Assembly: GCA_947632525.1 (NCBI GenBank)
Contig: CANRPQ010000013.1
Location: 1 to 19,733 of the forward strand
Reading direction: 5' to 3'
Source: an uncultured Clostridia bacterium
GTDB taxonomy: Bacteria > Bacillota > Clostridia > TANB77 > CAG-508
Length of the DNA: 19,733 bases
The notes beneath the pieces were generated by a model, which saw only the letters and a program-made list of their open reading frames with translations, did not search any database and was not told the origin of the DNA. Position 1 is the first letter of the stretch, and every line of letters starts with the position of its first letter. This document shows, in pieces, positions 1 through 8,732 of this stretch. The translations under genes were made by a program, and so were the position numbers.

Positions 1-75
1 GGTGTGAGAGGGGAGAAATTCATTAAGAATTATCCTCTACTCGATCGCATTTGTACGTTAAGGGACGTTAGTTAA
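1..75 (+). CDS. Possible 3' end of a gene entering from the left edge
   Basis: Frame 1 is open from the first base to a TAA at 73-75, giving about 24 residues containing GEKFIKNYPLLDRICTLRD. GC is about 40% over the first 60 bases, higher than the surrounding DNA and somewhat like the variable segments of the two prepilin-like genes. I do not recognise the product. The open frame is short and could be chance; its last codons overlap the first arm of the inverted repeats described for the leader region. Confidence 0.22.
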   Translation, partial: GVRGEKFIKNYPLLDRICTLRDVS

Positions 76-262
76 ACAGACACTTTTAAGTGTCAACTAA
101 GGGACGTATATTAACTAACGTTTTTAAAAAAATAATATAAGTCAAGTAATAAAAAAGTGTTAGCTAAAAATACATTCTTAAATTAATAATCAGCTGATAC
201 TATGAAAATAATTAAATTAAATAATAAAAAATGTCCGTTAAACTAACGTCCCCAAACGGACA
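62..262 (+). promoter_or_regulatory. Structured leader upstream of the first prepilin-like gene
   Basis: Several inverted repeats are packed here. GACACTTTTAAGTGTC (79-94) is a 7-bp hairpin. It sits inside a larger stem in which 65-75 (ACGTTAGTTAA) pairs with 111-121 (TTAACTAACGT), followed by a T run, so this could be a terminator with a nested hairpin. The same left arm, GGGACGTTAGTT (62-73), is also perfectly complementary to 241-252 (AACTAACGTCCC). That second partner lies in the loop of another hairpin, TGTCCGTT (232-239) with AACGGACA (255-262), which ends six bases before the AGGAG-type site. The two pairings of 62-73 exclude each other, as in an attenuator or pseudoknot switch. The pairing is seen directly; the regulatory role is inference, and no promoter could be assigned. 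Confidence 0.45.
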
Positions 263-282
263 TAAAAGAAAGGAGACCAATT

Positions 283-1542
283 ATGGAACAAAAAAAAAAT
301 TTATTAAAAAAGGAAGGAAACAGAGGTATCACACTAGTAGCGCTAGTGGTAACAATTGTTGTATTGCTTATCTTAGCAGGAATAACAATAACAATGTTAT
401 TCAGTGATAGTGGAATAATAACAAAAGCAAGAGAAGCAGCAGAGGCAACTAAAAACGCACAATCAGATACAGAAAAAGGATTAAAAAATTTAGCAGAAGA
501 ATTAGAACTAAGATTAGGAGAATATGACTGGAAACTAAATGAGGACGGAACAAAAGTAGTAAATAAAAACTATCCAGACGGAATAGAAATAGGCTCATAT
601 GTAAAATATGATTGCACACCAGTAGACGGATCAAAAAAAAGCTATATTTCTGCTACAGGTAAAAATGGAGCTGATGACCAAGAGTTTACAACAGATTATT
701 ATAAAGATAAATACTGGAGAGTATTAGGAATAGATGATAAAGGACAATTACTGCTAATTTCAGATGAGTCAGTATATATTGATAACAAAAATAATAATAA
801 ATATGAATTATATGAACTTACAGGATATGAAAATGGAATAGAAGAACTAAATACAATATGTGATTTATACGGACATGGAAAAGGAGCAACAGGTGGAAGA
901 ATGTTAACAATAGAAGAAGTAAATAAAATTACAGGGCTAAATGGAAATAATATTGACGGAAACGGAACAAAATATGGTGCAGGAGAAATATATGAATATG
1001 AAAATAAAGTAACATATTATTGGGACGGAACAGACATACCATATTACGAATATACAGATTCAAAAGGAGAATTAAAGTCAGGAAAATTAGAAGATGATAG
1101 CTATTATACTGGTGAATTTGGATGGTATATTGAAGATACAAAAACATGGAAAATATCTCGAACACCAAAAACAGCAACAGAAACTGAAAAAGAAGAAATA
1201 ACCACAATAACAAGTACCTACTATGATTATAATGCATCAAATACAGATATGCAAACCACAAATCCTAAACTATATGAAATATTATTTAATAGAGGAGATT
1301 ACTGGTTAAATTCTTACGCTGTAGAAACCAACATAGATTATGCTTATTGGGGAATTGGCTGCGTGAAAGGCAGTCGTGTCTGTGCAAATGACCCGTCATC
1401 CTATTTAATTCGTTCGAATTACGAAATTAGTGGTAACAGATTTGCTGTTCGCCCAGTAGTTTCTCTAAAATCTAATATTAAATTAGAAGTAGATGAAACT
1501 ACATCCCCAAAAAACGGTTGTACTGTTTATAATATAGTATAA
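283..1542 (+). CDS. Prepilin-like surface protein with DUF6273-like body and variable C-terminus
   Basis: This 419-residue protein has a short basic leader (residues 1-14) and a type IV prepilin-like cleavage site after Gly15 (G|ITLVALVVT). A hydrophobic helix (about 16-39) and a charged coiled-coil-like stretch (about 45-80) follow. The usual Glu at position 5 of the mature pilin is Ala here, so it is an atypical pilin or pseudopilin, probably exported and anchored by the N-terminal helix. The body has the pattern YWRVLGID..GQLLLIS (about 143-159) and ends in YWL...FAVRPVVSL (about 340-395), typical of DUF6273-like proteins. Ribosome binding site AGAAAGGAG (267-275) is 7 bases before the ATG. 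The N-terminal module is about 92% identical in DNA to that of the gene at 11763. Codons 3-6 contain a run of ten A (290-299). The surface role is inferred from architecture; the ligand is unknown. Confidence 0.8.
   Translation: MEQKKNLLKKEGNRGITLVALVVTIVVLLILAGITITMLFSDSGIITKAREAAEATKNAQSDTEKGLKNLAEELELRLGEYDWKLNEDGTKVVNKNYPDGIEIGSYVKYDCTPVDGSKKSYISATGKNGADDQEFTTDYYKDKYWRVLGIDDKGQLLLISDESVYIDNKNNNKYELYELTGYENGIEELNTICDLYGHGKGATGGRMLTIEEVNKITGLNGNNIDGNGTKYGAGEIYEYENKVTYYWDGTDIPYYEYTDSKGELKSGKLEDDSYYTGEFGWYIEDTKTWKISRTPKTATETEKEEITTITSTYYDYNASNTDMQTTNPKLYEILFNRGDYWLNSYAVETNIDYAYWGIGCVKGSRVCANDPSSYLIRSNYEISGNRFAVRPVVSLKSNIKLEVDETTSPKNGCTVYNIV
1303..1467 (+). other. Candidate variable region (VR-like) at the 3' end of the first prepilin-like gene
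   Basis: Codons about 341-395 run from the YWL motif to RPVVSL. GC over 1321-1440 is about 41% by hand count, against clearly lower GC in the preceding A-rich coding sequence, and codon choice changes (ggc, tgc, gtg, cgt, gtc, ccg, tcg, cgc appear, all rare upstream). Variable-looking residues are interleaved with conserved anchors such as YWL and FAVRPVVSL. This fits a diversified ligand-binding tip, possibly a diversity-generating retroelement target. No template copy is present in this window. Imported DNA or ordinary recombination are alternatives. Confidence 0.4.
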
Positions 1543-1626
1543 AGCTAATAATATCTTAATTGTAATAGTATACAATATAGGACCACATATCAATTAATTA
1601 CCTACAACAAAATATTGACAAAAATC

Positions 1627-1674
1627 AAAATCTCCACATATAATTACTTAAAAGTAATATATGAAGGAGATTTT
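1627..1674 (+). promoter_or_regulatory. Hairpin enclosing the dipeptidase ribosome binding site; possible terminator
   Basis: AAAATCTCC (1627-1635) is perfectly complementary to GGAGATTTT (1666-1674). An inner stem continues (1637-1641 with 1659-1663, then 1643-1648 with 1653-1658) around a 4-base loop. The right arm contains the GGAG of the ribosome binding site for the ATG at 1677 and runs into six T residues (1671-1676). The element could therefore end transcription from the prepilin-like gene, hide the ribosome binding site of the next gene, or both. Structure is seen; function is inferred. Confidence 0.5.
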
Positions 1675-1676
1675 TT

Positions 1677-2609
1677 ATGCTTATTGTAGATGGTCATTGT
1701 GATACAATTCAGGTTGCATTAGATAAGGGGTTAAATATTGAAGACGAAAGCTTAAGTTTTAATTTAAAACAAGCAATAGAAAGAGCTCCAATTATACAAA
1801 CAACTGCAGCTTTTATAAATCCAACTTATAAACACTCATTTAAAAGAGCTTGTGACATTATTTCACATTATGAAAAACAATTAGAAAAATATCCAGATAT
1901 TTTAATTCAAGTAAAAACAAAACAAGATATTGAAACTGTTCAAAAAGAAAATAAGATAGGGCTTCTATTATCCATTGAAAATGGTAGAGCAATTGAAGAT
2001 AAATTAGAAAATATAAACTATTTTTCAAATAAAGGCGTAAAGTTAATGTCAATTACTTGGAATGAAGATAACCTATTAGGTTGTGGAGCACATACTAAGC
2101 AAGATAATGGATTGACTGAATTTGGAAAAGAATATATAAAGAAGCTAAATGAAAATAATATAATTGTAGATGTATCTCATAGTTCAGAAAAAACCTTTTG
2201 GGATGCAGTTAAAATTAGTCAAAAGCCAGTTGTAGCAACACATTCTTCTTGCTATTCTTTATGCAATCATCCTAGAAATTTAAAAGATGAACAGATAAAA
2301 GAAATAGCAAAAAATAATGGAATAATAGGGGTTTGCTATTGTACAGAATTTTTATCTGAAGATGGAAAAGCTAGCACAAAAGAAATTGCAAAACATATTG
2401 CACACATTGCAAATTTAGTAGGTGTTAATTATGTAGGATTAGGTAGTGACTTTGACGGATTAGATGAAGAAGAAATACCAACCGACTTACAAAATATTGG
2501 GCAAATAGATAATTTAATAAATGCACTTAAAGAGATTGGGTTTAACACAAATGAAATAGAAAACATAATGGGAAAAAACTGGGCTAGAGTGTTAGAAAAG
2601 AATTTATAA
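1677..2609 (+). CDS. Membrane dipeptidase family (peptidase M19) enzyme
   Basis: This 310-residue protein matches the renal/membrane dipeptidase family, zinc enzymes that hydrolyse dipeptides including D-residue-containing ones. The visible metal-site residues are H7-x-D9 (DGHCD), E101 (LLSIENG), H168 (DVSHSS) and H189 (VATHSS), followed by HPRN at 198-201 and GSDFDG with D258. Length is normal for bacterial members. There is no signal peptide or membrane segment, so it is probably cytoplasmic despite the family name. The ATG at 1677 lies directly after a T run; its GGAG at 1666-1669 is held in a long hairpin. It sits 134 bp after the prepilin-like gene and does not obviously share its function. 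A role in recycling peptidoglycan-derived or dietary dipeptides is possible but not shown by the sequence. Confidence 0.9.
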   Translation: MLIVDGHCDTIQVALDKGLNIEDESLSFNLKQAIERAPIIQTTAAFINPTYKHSFKRACDIISHYEKQLEKYPDILIQVKTKQDIETVQKENKIGLLLSIENGRAIEDKLENINYFSNKGVKLMSITWNEDNLLGCGAHTKQDNGLTEFGKEYIKKLNENNIIVDVSHSSEKTFWDAVKISQKPVVATHSSCYSLCNHPRNLKDEQIKEIAKNNGIIGVCYCTEFLSEDGKASTKEIAKHIAHIANLVGVNYVGLGSDFDGLDEEEIPTDLQNIGQIDNLINALKEIGFNTNEIENIMGKNWARVLEKNL

Positions 2610-2721
2610 AAGCAAATAAAAAGCTTTATTAGAAACTAAAATACTGTATATATCATTTTGGAATGATAGCATAAAATATAAAACATTAATTTACCAAAAT
2701 ATCACAAAAGGTCTTTAAAAA

Positions 2722-2749
2722 TTGCTCATTTTATTGTATTATATATACA
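2722..2749 (+). promoter_or_regulatory. Possible sigma-A-type promoter for the recJ-hisS operon
   Basis: TTGCTC (2722-2727), a 16-bp spacer and TATACA (2744-2749) resemble -35 and -10 boxes just upstream of recJ. Such matches are common by chance in DNA this AT-rich, so the call is weak. Confidence 0.3.
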
Positions 2750-2770
2750 AATGTAAAATAGGAGAAATAA

Positions 2771-4459
2771 ATGAATAAAAAATGGGAAGTATGTCAAGAA
2801 GATATAGAAAAAACAGAACAAGTATCTAAGGAAAATAATTTAACACCGCTTCTTGCTTGCATTTTAATAAATCGTAATATTAAACAAAAACAAGAAGTTG
2901 AAATGTTTTTAAATCCAACTAGAAATGATTTTCATGATCCATTTTTAATGCCAGATATGAATGATGCAGTTGATAGAATTCTAAAAGCAATTAAAAATCA
3001 AGAAAAGGTAGTTATTTATGGAGATTATGATGTAGACGGAATTACTAGTATAACAGTATTAAAAAAGTTTTTAGCAGAGCGAGGACTAGTAGTAGGAGAA
3101 TATACACCAAACCGTTTGTCAGAAGGATATGGATTAAATAAAGATGCAGTATTAAAATTACAAAAACAAGGATACACATTAATGATAACCGTAGATTGCG
3201 GAATTTCCGGGATTGAAGAAATTGAATATAGCAAGCAACTTGGAATGGAAGTTATAGTAACAGACCACCACGAACCAGGAGAAGAAATACCAAAATGTAT
3301 AGCAGTTATTGACGCAAAAAGAAAGGATAACAAATATCCATTTAATCAATTAGCTGGAGTTGGAGTAGTATTTAAACTTATCCAAGCAATTTCTATAAAA
3401 TTGAATTTAGATGCTAAAGAATATTTAAAATATTTAGATATAGTATGTGTAGGAACAATTTCTGATATTGTTCCATTAATAGATGAAAATAGAGTAATTG
3501 CAAAGTTAGGATTAAAGCTAATACCTATGACTAAAAATATAGGGTTAAAAACTCTGATTCAAACTATGGGATATCGCAATATTGATTCTAACAGCATTTC
3601 ATTTGGTGTAGCACCACGCATTAATGCATGTGGAAGAATGGGAGCTCAAGAAGAAGCACTAAAATTACTTTTAACAGAAAATCAAGAAGAGGCAAATAAA
3701 ATTACTGAAACATTAAATAAATATAATGAAGAAAGACAAAAAACAGAAAAAGAAATTTTTGAGCAAGCCATTGAGCAAATAGAAAAATCAAAAAATGATG
3801 ACCCTTGCTTAATTTTAGGACAAGAAGGGTGGCATCATGGAGTTATTGGAATAGTATCTTCTAAAATTACAGATTTGTACTTTAAACCAAGTATTCTAAT
3901 TTGCTTTGAAGGTGAAGAAGGAAAAGGTTCAGGAAGAAGCATACCAGGTTTTGATTTACATGAAGCTTTAATGAACTGCTGTAACTATGTTGAAAAATTT
4001 GGTGGGCATAGTATGGCAGTTGGCATTAATGTTAATAAAAATAACTTTGAAAAATTTAAAAAAGAATTTGAAGAATATGCACAAAATCACGGAATTCGTG
4101 ATATAATACCAGTTATTAAAATAGACAAAGAAACAAATCTAAAAGAAATTGATCTAGAAACAGTTAAACAATTAGAATTACTAGAACCATACGGAGAATC
4201 TAATAAAGTTCCTTTATTTATAATAAAAAATGTAAAAATACAATCAATTCGTACATTATCGGAAGGAAAACATTTAAAACTAAAATTAGCGCAGGATAGT
4301 TACTTAATTGATGCTATTGGATTTGGCGTTGGAGACTTAGTAAATAGTTATTTAATTGGAGATAAGATAGATGTTGTTGGCAGTTTAGAAATAAACAATT
4401 TTAACGGAAATGAAGAAATTCAGTTAGTAATTAAGGATATGAGAAAATCTACGATTTAA
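2771..4459 (+). CDS. recJ: Single-stranded-DNA-specific exonuclease RecJ
   Basis: This 562-residue protein is of usual length for bacterial RecJ, the 5'-to-3' single-strand exonuclease of recombination and mismatch/base-excision repair. DHH phosphoesterase motifs are intact: YGDYDVDG (83-90), TVDCG (140-144), TDHH (164-167), SDIVPL (231-236) and the RINACGRMG segment (283-291). The DHHA1 domain has GWHHGVIGI (353-361), GSGRS and GGHSMA (411-416). The C-terminal part (about 450-560) matches the OB-fold region. Ribosome binding site AGGAG precedes the ATG. The stop lies 15 bp before the rel gene, so the two are almost certainly co-transcribed, an arrangement I know from other Clostridia. Confidence 0.96.
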   Translation: MNKKWEVCQEDIEKTEQVSKENNLTPLLACILINRNIKQKQEVEMFLNPTRNDFHDPFLMPDMNDAVDRILKAIKNQEKVVIYGDYDVDGITSITVLKKFLAERGLVVGEYTPNRLSEGYGLNKDAVLKLQKQGYTLMITVDCGISGIEEIEYSKQLGMEVIVTDHHEPGEEIPKCIAVIDAKRKDNKYPFNQLAGVGVVFKLIQAISIKLNLDAKEYLKYLDIVCVGTISDIVPLIDENRVIAKLGLKLIPMTKNIGLKTLIQTMGYRNIDSNSISFGVAPRINACGRMGAQEEALKLLLTENQEEANKITETLNKYNEERQKTEKEIFEQAIEQIEKSKNDDPCLILGQEGWHHGVIGIVSSKITDLYFKPSILICFEGEEGKGSGRSIPGFDLHEALMNCCNYVEKFGGHSMAVGINVNKNNFEKFKKEFEEYAQNHGIRDIIPVIKIDKETNLKEIDLETVKQLELLEPYGESNKVPLFIIKNVKIQSIRTLSEGKHLKLKLAQDSYLIDAIGFGVGDLVNSYLIGDKIDVVGSLEINNFNGNEEIQLVIKDMRKSTI

Positions 4460-4474
4460 AAAGAAGGTGAGCAC

Positions 4475-6673
4475 ATGTCGGAAATAAAAGAAATGACAAT
4501 TGAAGATATTATTTCAACAACTAAAAAGAATAACAAGAGGTCAGACAGTAAACTAATAAAAAAGGCATATGATTATGCAAAAGCACATCATGGAGACCAA
4601 TTAAGAAAATCAGGTGAACCATATATTGTACACCCTGTTCAAGTAGCATACATTTTATCAACTTTAGGTATGGATGATAGTACGATTTGTGCTGCCTTAT
4701 TACATGATACTGTAGAAGATACAGATACTACTAAGCAAGATTTAGTTCAAATATTTGGTGAAGAAATTGCAGAATTAGTAGACGGAGTAACAAAGCTTAG
4801 CAAATTACAATATGCTAGTATGGAAGAACAACAAGTTGAAAATTATAGAAAAATGTTTCTTGCTATGGGAAAAGATATACGTGTTATATTAATAAAGCTA
4901 GCAGATAGACTTCATAATATGAGAACTTTAAAATACTTAAGTAGAGATAGACAAATTGCAAATGCTAATGAAACAATGGAATTATATGCACCACTAGCAA
5001 ATCGTTTAGGTGTGTATTCTTTAAAATGGGAATTAGAAGATTTAAGCTTTAAATATCTATATCCAGAAGATTATCGTGAACTAGTAGAAGGTATTAATCG
5101 TAAAAGAGAAGAACGACTAAAATTTATAGATATGATTAGAGAGCAAATTAAGGATGCTGTAAAGAAGCAACACATAGAAGCAGAAGTTATAGGAAGAGCA
5201 AAGCATTTATACAGTATTTACAGAAAGATGAAAAGAGACAATATTACTTTAGATCAAGTATATGATTTATTTGCATTAAGAGTTATTGTAAATTCTGTAA
5301 AGGACTGTTATGCAGTTTTAGGCGTAGTACACGAATTATATAACCCAATGCCAGGAAGATTTAAAGACTATATCTCTGTTCCCAAACCTAATATGTATCA
5401 ATCACTACATAATACATTAATTGGTCCTAAGGGCACGCCATTTGAAGTACAAATTCGTACATGGGACATGCATCGTGTAGCAGAATATGGTATTGCTGCA
5501 CATTGGGCATATAAAGAAGCAAGTTTTATGAGTGGTAAAAAAGCAAATGTAAAGGTAGAAGAAGATAAATTAACTTGGTTACGCGAAACATTAGAATGGC
5601 AAAAAGATATGCAAGACCCAGATGAGTTTTTAAATACATTAAAAACAGAGTTATTTGAAGATGAAGTATATGTATTTACACCAAAAGGAAAAATTATTTC
5701 ACTTCCTAAAGGAAGTACACCAATTGATTTTGCATATAATATACATGCTGAAATAGGCCACCATATGACAGGCGCTAAAATTAATAGTAAAATAATGCCA
5801 ATAATTACACAACTAAAAAACGGTGATATTGTAGAAATAATTACTTCAGATCAATCTAAAGGTCCAAGCCGTGATTGGCTAAAATTTGTTAAAAGTTCTA
5901 GTGCAAAAAATAAAATATTAGCATGGTTCAAAAAGAATGAAAGAGAAGCCAACATAGAAAAAGGCAAAGACTTAATTCAAAAGGAAATAAAAAAGATAGG
6001 AATGTCACATAGTGAACTTGCAAAAAACGAATATTTACAAGCAGCGTTAGACAGATATAAATACAATTCACCAGATGATATGTATGCAAGTGTTGGATTT
6101 GGAGCTATTTCTGCAGGAAAAATTTTAGCAAGGATGCTAGAAGAATATAGAAAAGACCATGAAAATGAAAACTTAGAATCAAAACTAGAAGAATTATCAA
6201 AAGAGAAAATAAGAATTTCAAAACCTTCAAATAATGGAGTTATAGTAAAAGGAATTGACAATTGTTTAGTTAAACTTTCTAGATGTTGTAATCCTGTACC
6301 AGGAGATGAAATTATAGGATATATAACTAAAGGAAGAGGAGTATCAGTTCACCGCAAAGATTGTGTAAATGTAAAAGACTTATTCGCAGAGGAAAACAGA
6401 ATGATTGATGTATTTTGGTATGAAGAGCAAAAATCAAAATACAATGTAGATATTGAAATTTATGCAAATGATAGATCAGGATTACTAGCAGATATTATTA
6501 AAGAAATAGAAACAACAAAAAGTAAATTAGTTGCAGTTACTTCTAAAGCAACAAAAGAAAAAATAGCCATAACAGAAGTAACAGTAGAAGTAGAAAACAT
6601 TGAAGAATTAAATAAAATTCTAAAACAATTACGTAAAATTGATAGTGTATATGATGTCAAGAGAAAGAAATAA
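4475..6673 (+). CDS. rel: Bifunctional (p)ppGpp synthetase/hydrolase (Rel/SpoT family)
   Basis: This 732-residue protein makes and degrades the stringent-response alarmone (p)ppGpp. The HD hydrolase domain keeps H53 (IVHP), H77-D78 (LLHDTVEDT) and LADRLHN (142-148). The synthetase domain contains RFKDYISVPKPN (295-306), QSLH and EVQIRTWDMHRVAEYG. RFKD carries the basic RxKD signature of bifunctional Rel enzymes rather than the acidic one of RelA. A TGS domain (about 396-457), a Cys/His-rich zinc-finger-like segment (RCCNPVPGDEIIGY to HRKDC, near 609-636) and a C-terminal ACT domain (about 660-732) complete the standard layout. The AAGGTGA site lies just before the ATG. All catalytic residues I can check are present, so both activities are expected. 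Confidence 0.96.
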   Translation: MSEIKEMTIEDIISTTKKNNKRSDSKLIKKAYDYAKAHHGDQLRKSGEPYIVHPVQVAYILSTLGMDDSTICAALLHDTVEDTDTTKQDLVQIFGEEIAELVDGVTKLSKLQYASMEEQQVENYRKMFLAMGKDIRVILIKLADRLHNMRTLKYLSRDRQIANANETMELYAPLANRLGVYSLKWELEDLSFKYLYPEDYRELVEGINRKREERLKFIDMIREQIKDAVKKQHIEAEVIGRAKHLYSIYRKMKRDNITLDQVYDLFALRVIVNSVKDCYAVLGVVHELYNPMPGRFKDYISVPKPNMYQSLHNTLIGPKGTPFEVQIRTWDMHRVAEYGIAAHWAYKEASFMSGKKANVKVEEDKLTWLRETLEWQKDMQDPDEFLNTLKTELFEDEVYVFTPKGKIISLPKGSTPIDFAYNIHAEIGHHMTGAKINSKIMPIITQLKNGDIVEIITSDQSKGPSRDWLKFVKSSSAKNKILAWFKKNEREANIEKGKDLIQKEIKKIGMSHSELAKNEYLQAALDRYKYNSPDDMYASVGFGAISAGKILARMLEEYRKDHENENLESKLEELSKEKIRISKPSNNGVIVKGIDNCLVKLSRCCNPVPGDEIIGYITKGRGVSVHRKDCVNVKDLFAEENRMIDVFWYEEQKSKYNVDIEIYANDRSGLLADIIKEIETTKSKLVAVTSKATKEKIAITEVTVEVENIEELNKILKQLRKIDSVYDVKRKK

Positions 6674-6707
6674 ATACACTTTAACTGACAAAAAGGAGAC
6701 AAAAGAA

Positions 6708-7355
6708 ATGATTTTAAAGAGACTAAAGGTAGACAGTGGAATTATAGAACAAACAAATTGCTATATAGTACAAGATGAACAAACAAAAGAAACAATGGTA
6801 ATTGACCCAGGTGGAGAACCAGAAAAAATCATTGAAATGTTAGATATTTTAGAGGCAAAATTAAAATATATTTATTTAACACATTGTCATGGTGACCATA
6901 TAGGTGCACTAAAGGAAGTAAAGGACGCAAAGGGTGGAAAAATCTTAATACATCGCAATGATGTAGAAGGGCTATATAATAATGAAATTAGCTTAACAGA
7001 CTATATAGGGATAAAAGAAATTAAACTAGAAGCGGATTCTAGAATAGATGATCAAGATAAAATTCATGTAGGAAGTTTAGAGTTTATTGTTATCCACACG
7101 CCAGGACATACAGCAGGAGGAAGTTGTTTATATTGTGAAAAGGAAAAGTTACTTTTTTCAGGTGATACCTTATTTCACGGAACATGGGGAAGAACAGATT
7201 TACCTACAAGTAGCTTTAAAGACATTATTCAATCAATTACTACAAAGTTATTGGTATTGCCAGAAGATACAATAGTATATCCAGGGCATGGAAAGTCAAC
7301 CATGATAGAAGAAGAAAAACCAATTTATTTTGAACTAAAACCAAGAAAGGATTAA
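6708..7355 (+). CDS. Metallo-beta-lactamase-fold hydrolase (glyoxalase II-like)
   Basis: I chose the ATG at 6708 because AAAAGGAG (6691-6698) lies 9 bases upstream and the family core begins at once; an upstream ATG in frame (6639) would overlap rel and lacks a good site. The 215-residue product has the binuclear-zinc motif THCHGDH (58-64), HTPGHTAGG (H134), GDTLF (D153) and YPGHG (H194). It resembles the single-domain YcbL/glyoxalase II-like group, thioesterases with uncertain physiological substrates. There is no signal peptide, so it is cytoplasmic. It sits 34 bp after rel and 56 bp before hisS, an order common in Bacillota and probably one transcript. The exact substrate cannot be read from sequence. 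Confidence 0.92.
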   Translation: MILKRLKVDSGIIEQTNCYIVQDEQTKETMVIDPGGEPEKIIEMLDILEAKLKYIYLTHCHGDHIGALKEVKDAKGGKILIHRNDVEGLYNNEISLTDYIGIKEIKLEADSRIDDQDKIHVGSLEFIVIHTPGHTAGGSCLYCEKEKLLFSGDTLFHGTWGRTDLPTSSFKDIIQSITTKLLVLPEDTIVYPGHGKSTMIEEEKPIYFELKPRKD

Positions 7356-7411
7356 TTGTAAATAAATATATTAAATTACAATATTGAAAAAAATAGGAAG
7401 GAGAATTATTT

Positions 7412-8722
7412 ATGATAACAGAACCAAGAACATTGCCGGGATTTATGGAATTATTACCAAATGAACAAATTTTATTTGAACAAATGAAACAAAAAATAGA
7501 AAAGGTATATCAAAAATTTGGATTTTTACCATTAGATACACCGGTATTGGAATTATCAGAAGTTCTATTAGCAAAAGCAGGTGGAGAAACAGAAAAACAA
7601 ATTTATCGTTTTGAAAAAGGAGACACTGATATTGCAATGAGGTTTGATTTAACAGTGCCCCTTGCAAAATATGTAGCAAAAAATTATGGCAATTTAAGTT
7701 TTCCTTTTAGAAGATATCAAATAGGAAAAGTATACAGAGGTGAAAGAGCTCAAAAAGGAAGATTCCGTGAGTTTTATCAATGTGATATTGATGTTATAGG
7801 AGACGGCGAATTAAGCATTGTTAATGATGCTGAAATTCCAAGTGTTATATACCAACTTATGAAAGAATTGGGGTTTGATGATTTTACTATACGAATTAAT
7901 AATCGTAAAATCTTAAACGGACTATTTGAAAGTATTAATCAAAAGGAAAATGCTACTGATATTTTAAGAATTATTGATAAAATTGATAAGATAGGTGCTG
8001 ATGCGACTGAAGAAGAATTACAGAAATTAGGATTAGAACAAAAAGCAATTAATCAAATTATGAGTTTTATATCAATAAATGGAACTACTAATGAAAAACT
8101 TGAAAAATTGCAAAAATTGAACATAGAAAATGATAGCTTTAAAATAGGGTTAGAAGAATTAATAGAAGTTGTAAAATATATCAGAATTTTTGGAGTTCCA
8201 GATACTAATTTTAAAGTTGATTTAACTATAGCAAGAGGATTAGACTACTATACAGGAACGGTATATGAAACTTTCTTAAACGACTATCGAGAATTAGGAA
8301 GCGTATGTTCTGGTGGTAGATATGAAAATCTAGCAGAATATTATACAGATAAAAAATTACCAGGAGTTGGAATTTCAATTGGACTTACGAGACTATTCTA
8401 TAAATTAAATGAGTTAAATTTAATTAAAGCTAATAAATATTCTATGGCAGATGTATTAATAATTCCAATGACTCAAGAAATGGAAAAGCCAATAGAATTA
8501 GCTAGCCAATTAAGAAGCTTAGGCATTAGTACAGAAGTATATTTAAATGACAAAAAGCTAAAAGCTAAGATGAAATACGCAGATAAATTAAAAATACCTT
8601 ATGTAATTGTAATAGGAGAAGACGAAATAACATCAGGAACTGTAAAAGTAAAAAATATGGAAACAGGTGAAGAAAAGCAATCAAAACTAATTGCAGAAGA
8701 AATTATTGATAAATTGAAATAA
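7412..8722 (+). CDS. hisS: Histidyl-tRNA synthetase
   Basis: This 436-residue class II synthetase charges tRNA-His. Motif 2 is at 99-125 (FRRYQIGKVYRGER...FYQCD), the histidine-specific ARGLDYYTG at 273-281, and motif 3 at 317-327 (GVGISIGLTRL). A C-terminal anticodon-binding domain occupies about 345-436. It begins MITEPRTLPGFMELLP, as bacterial HisS usually does near the start. AAGGAG lies 12 bases upstream of the ATG. The 56-bp gap before it is too short for a T-box leader, so it probably relies on the upstream operon promoter. A stem-loop with a T run follows the stop. Confidence 0.96.
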   Translation: MITEPRTLPGFMELLPNEQILFEQMKQKIEKVYQKFGFLPLDTPVLELSEVLLAKAGGETEKQIYRFEKGDTDIAMRFDLTVPLAKYVAKNYGNLSFPFRRYQIGKVYRGERAQKGRFREFYQCDIDVIGDGELSIVNDAEIPSVIYQLMKELGFDDFTIRINNRKILNGLFESINQKENATDILRIIDKIDKIGADATEEELQKLGLEQKAINQIMSFISINGTTNEKLEKLQKLNIENDSFKIGLEELIEVVKYIRIFGVPDTNFKVDLTIARGLDYYTGTVYETFLNDYRELGSVCSGGRYENLAEYYTDKKLPGVGISIGLTRLFYKLNELNLIKANKYSMADVLIIPMTQEMEKPIELASQLRSLGISTEVYLNDKKLKAKMKYADKLKIPYVIVIGEDEITSGTVKVKNMETGEEKQSKLIAEEIIDKLK

Positions 8723-8732
8723 TATTTTTAAA

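Noticed and set aside
1559..1576. Hairpin ATTGTA/TACAAT after the first prepilin-like gene as a counterpart of the hairpin at 13097
   Set aside because: Only six AT-rich pairs with a 6-base loop, which is too weak to separate from chance in this DNA.
7356..7411. T-box leader for hisS
   Set aside because: Only 56 bases separate the genes and no specifier stem or T-box sequence is visible.
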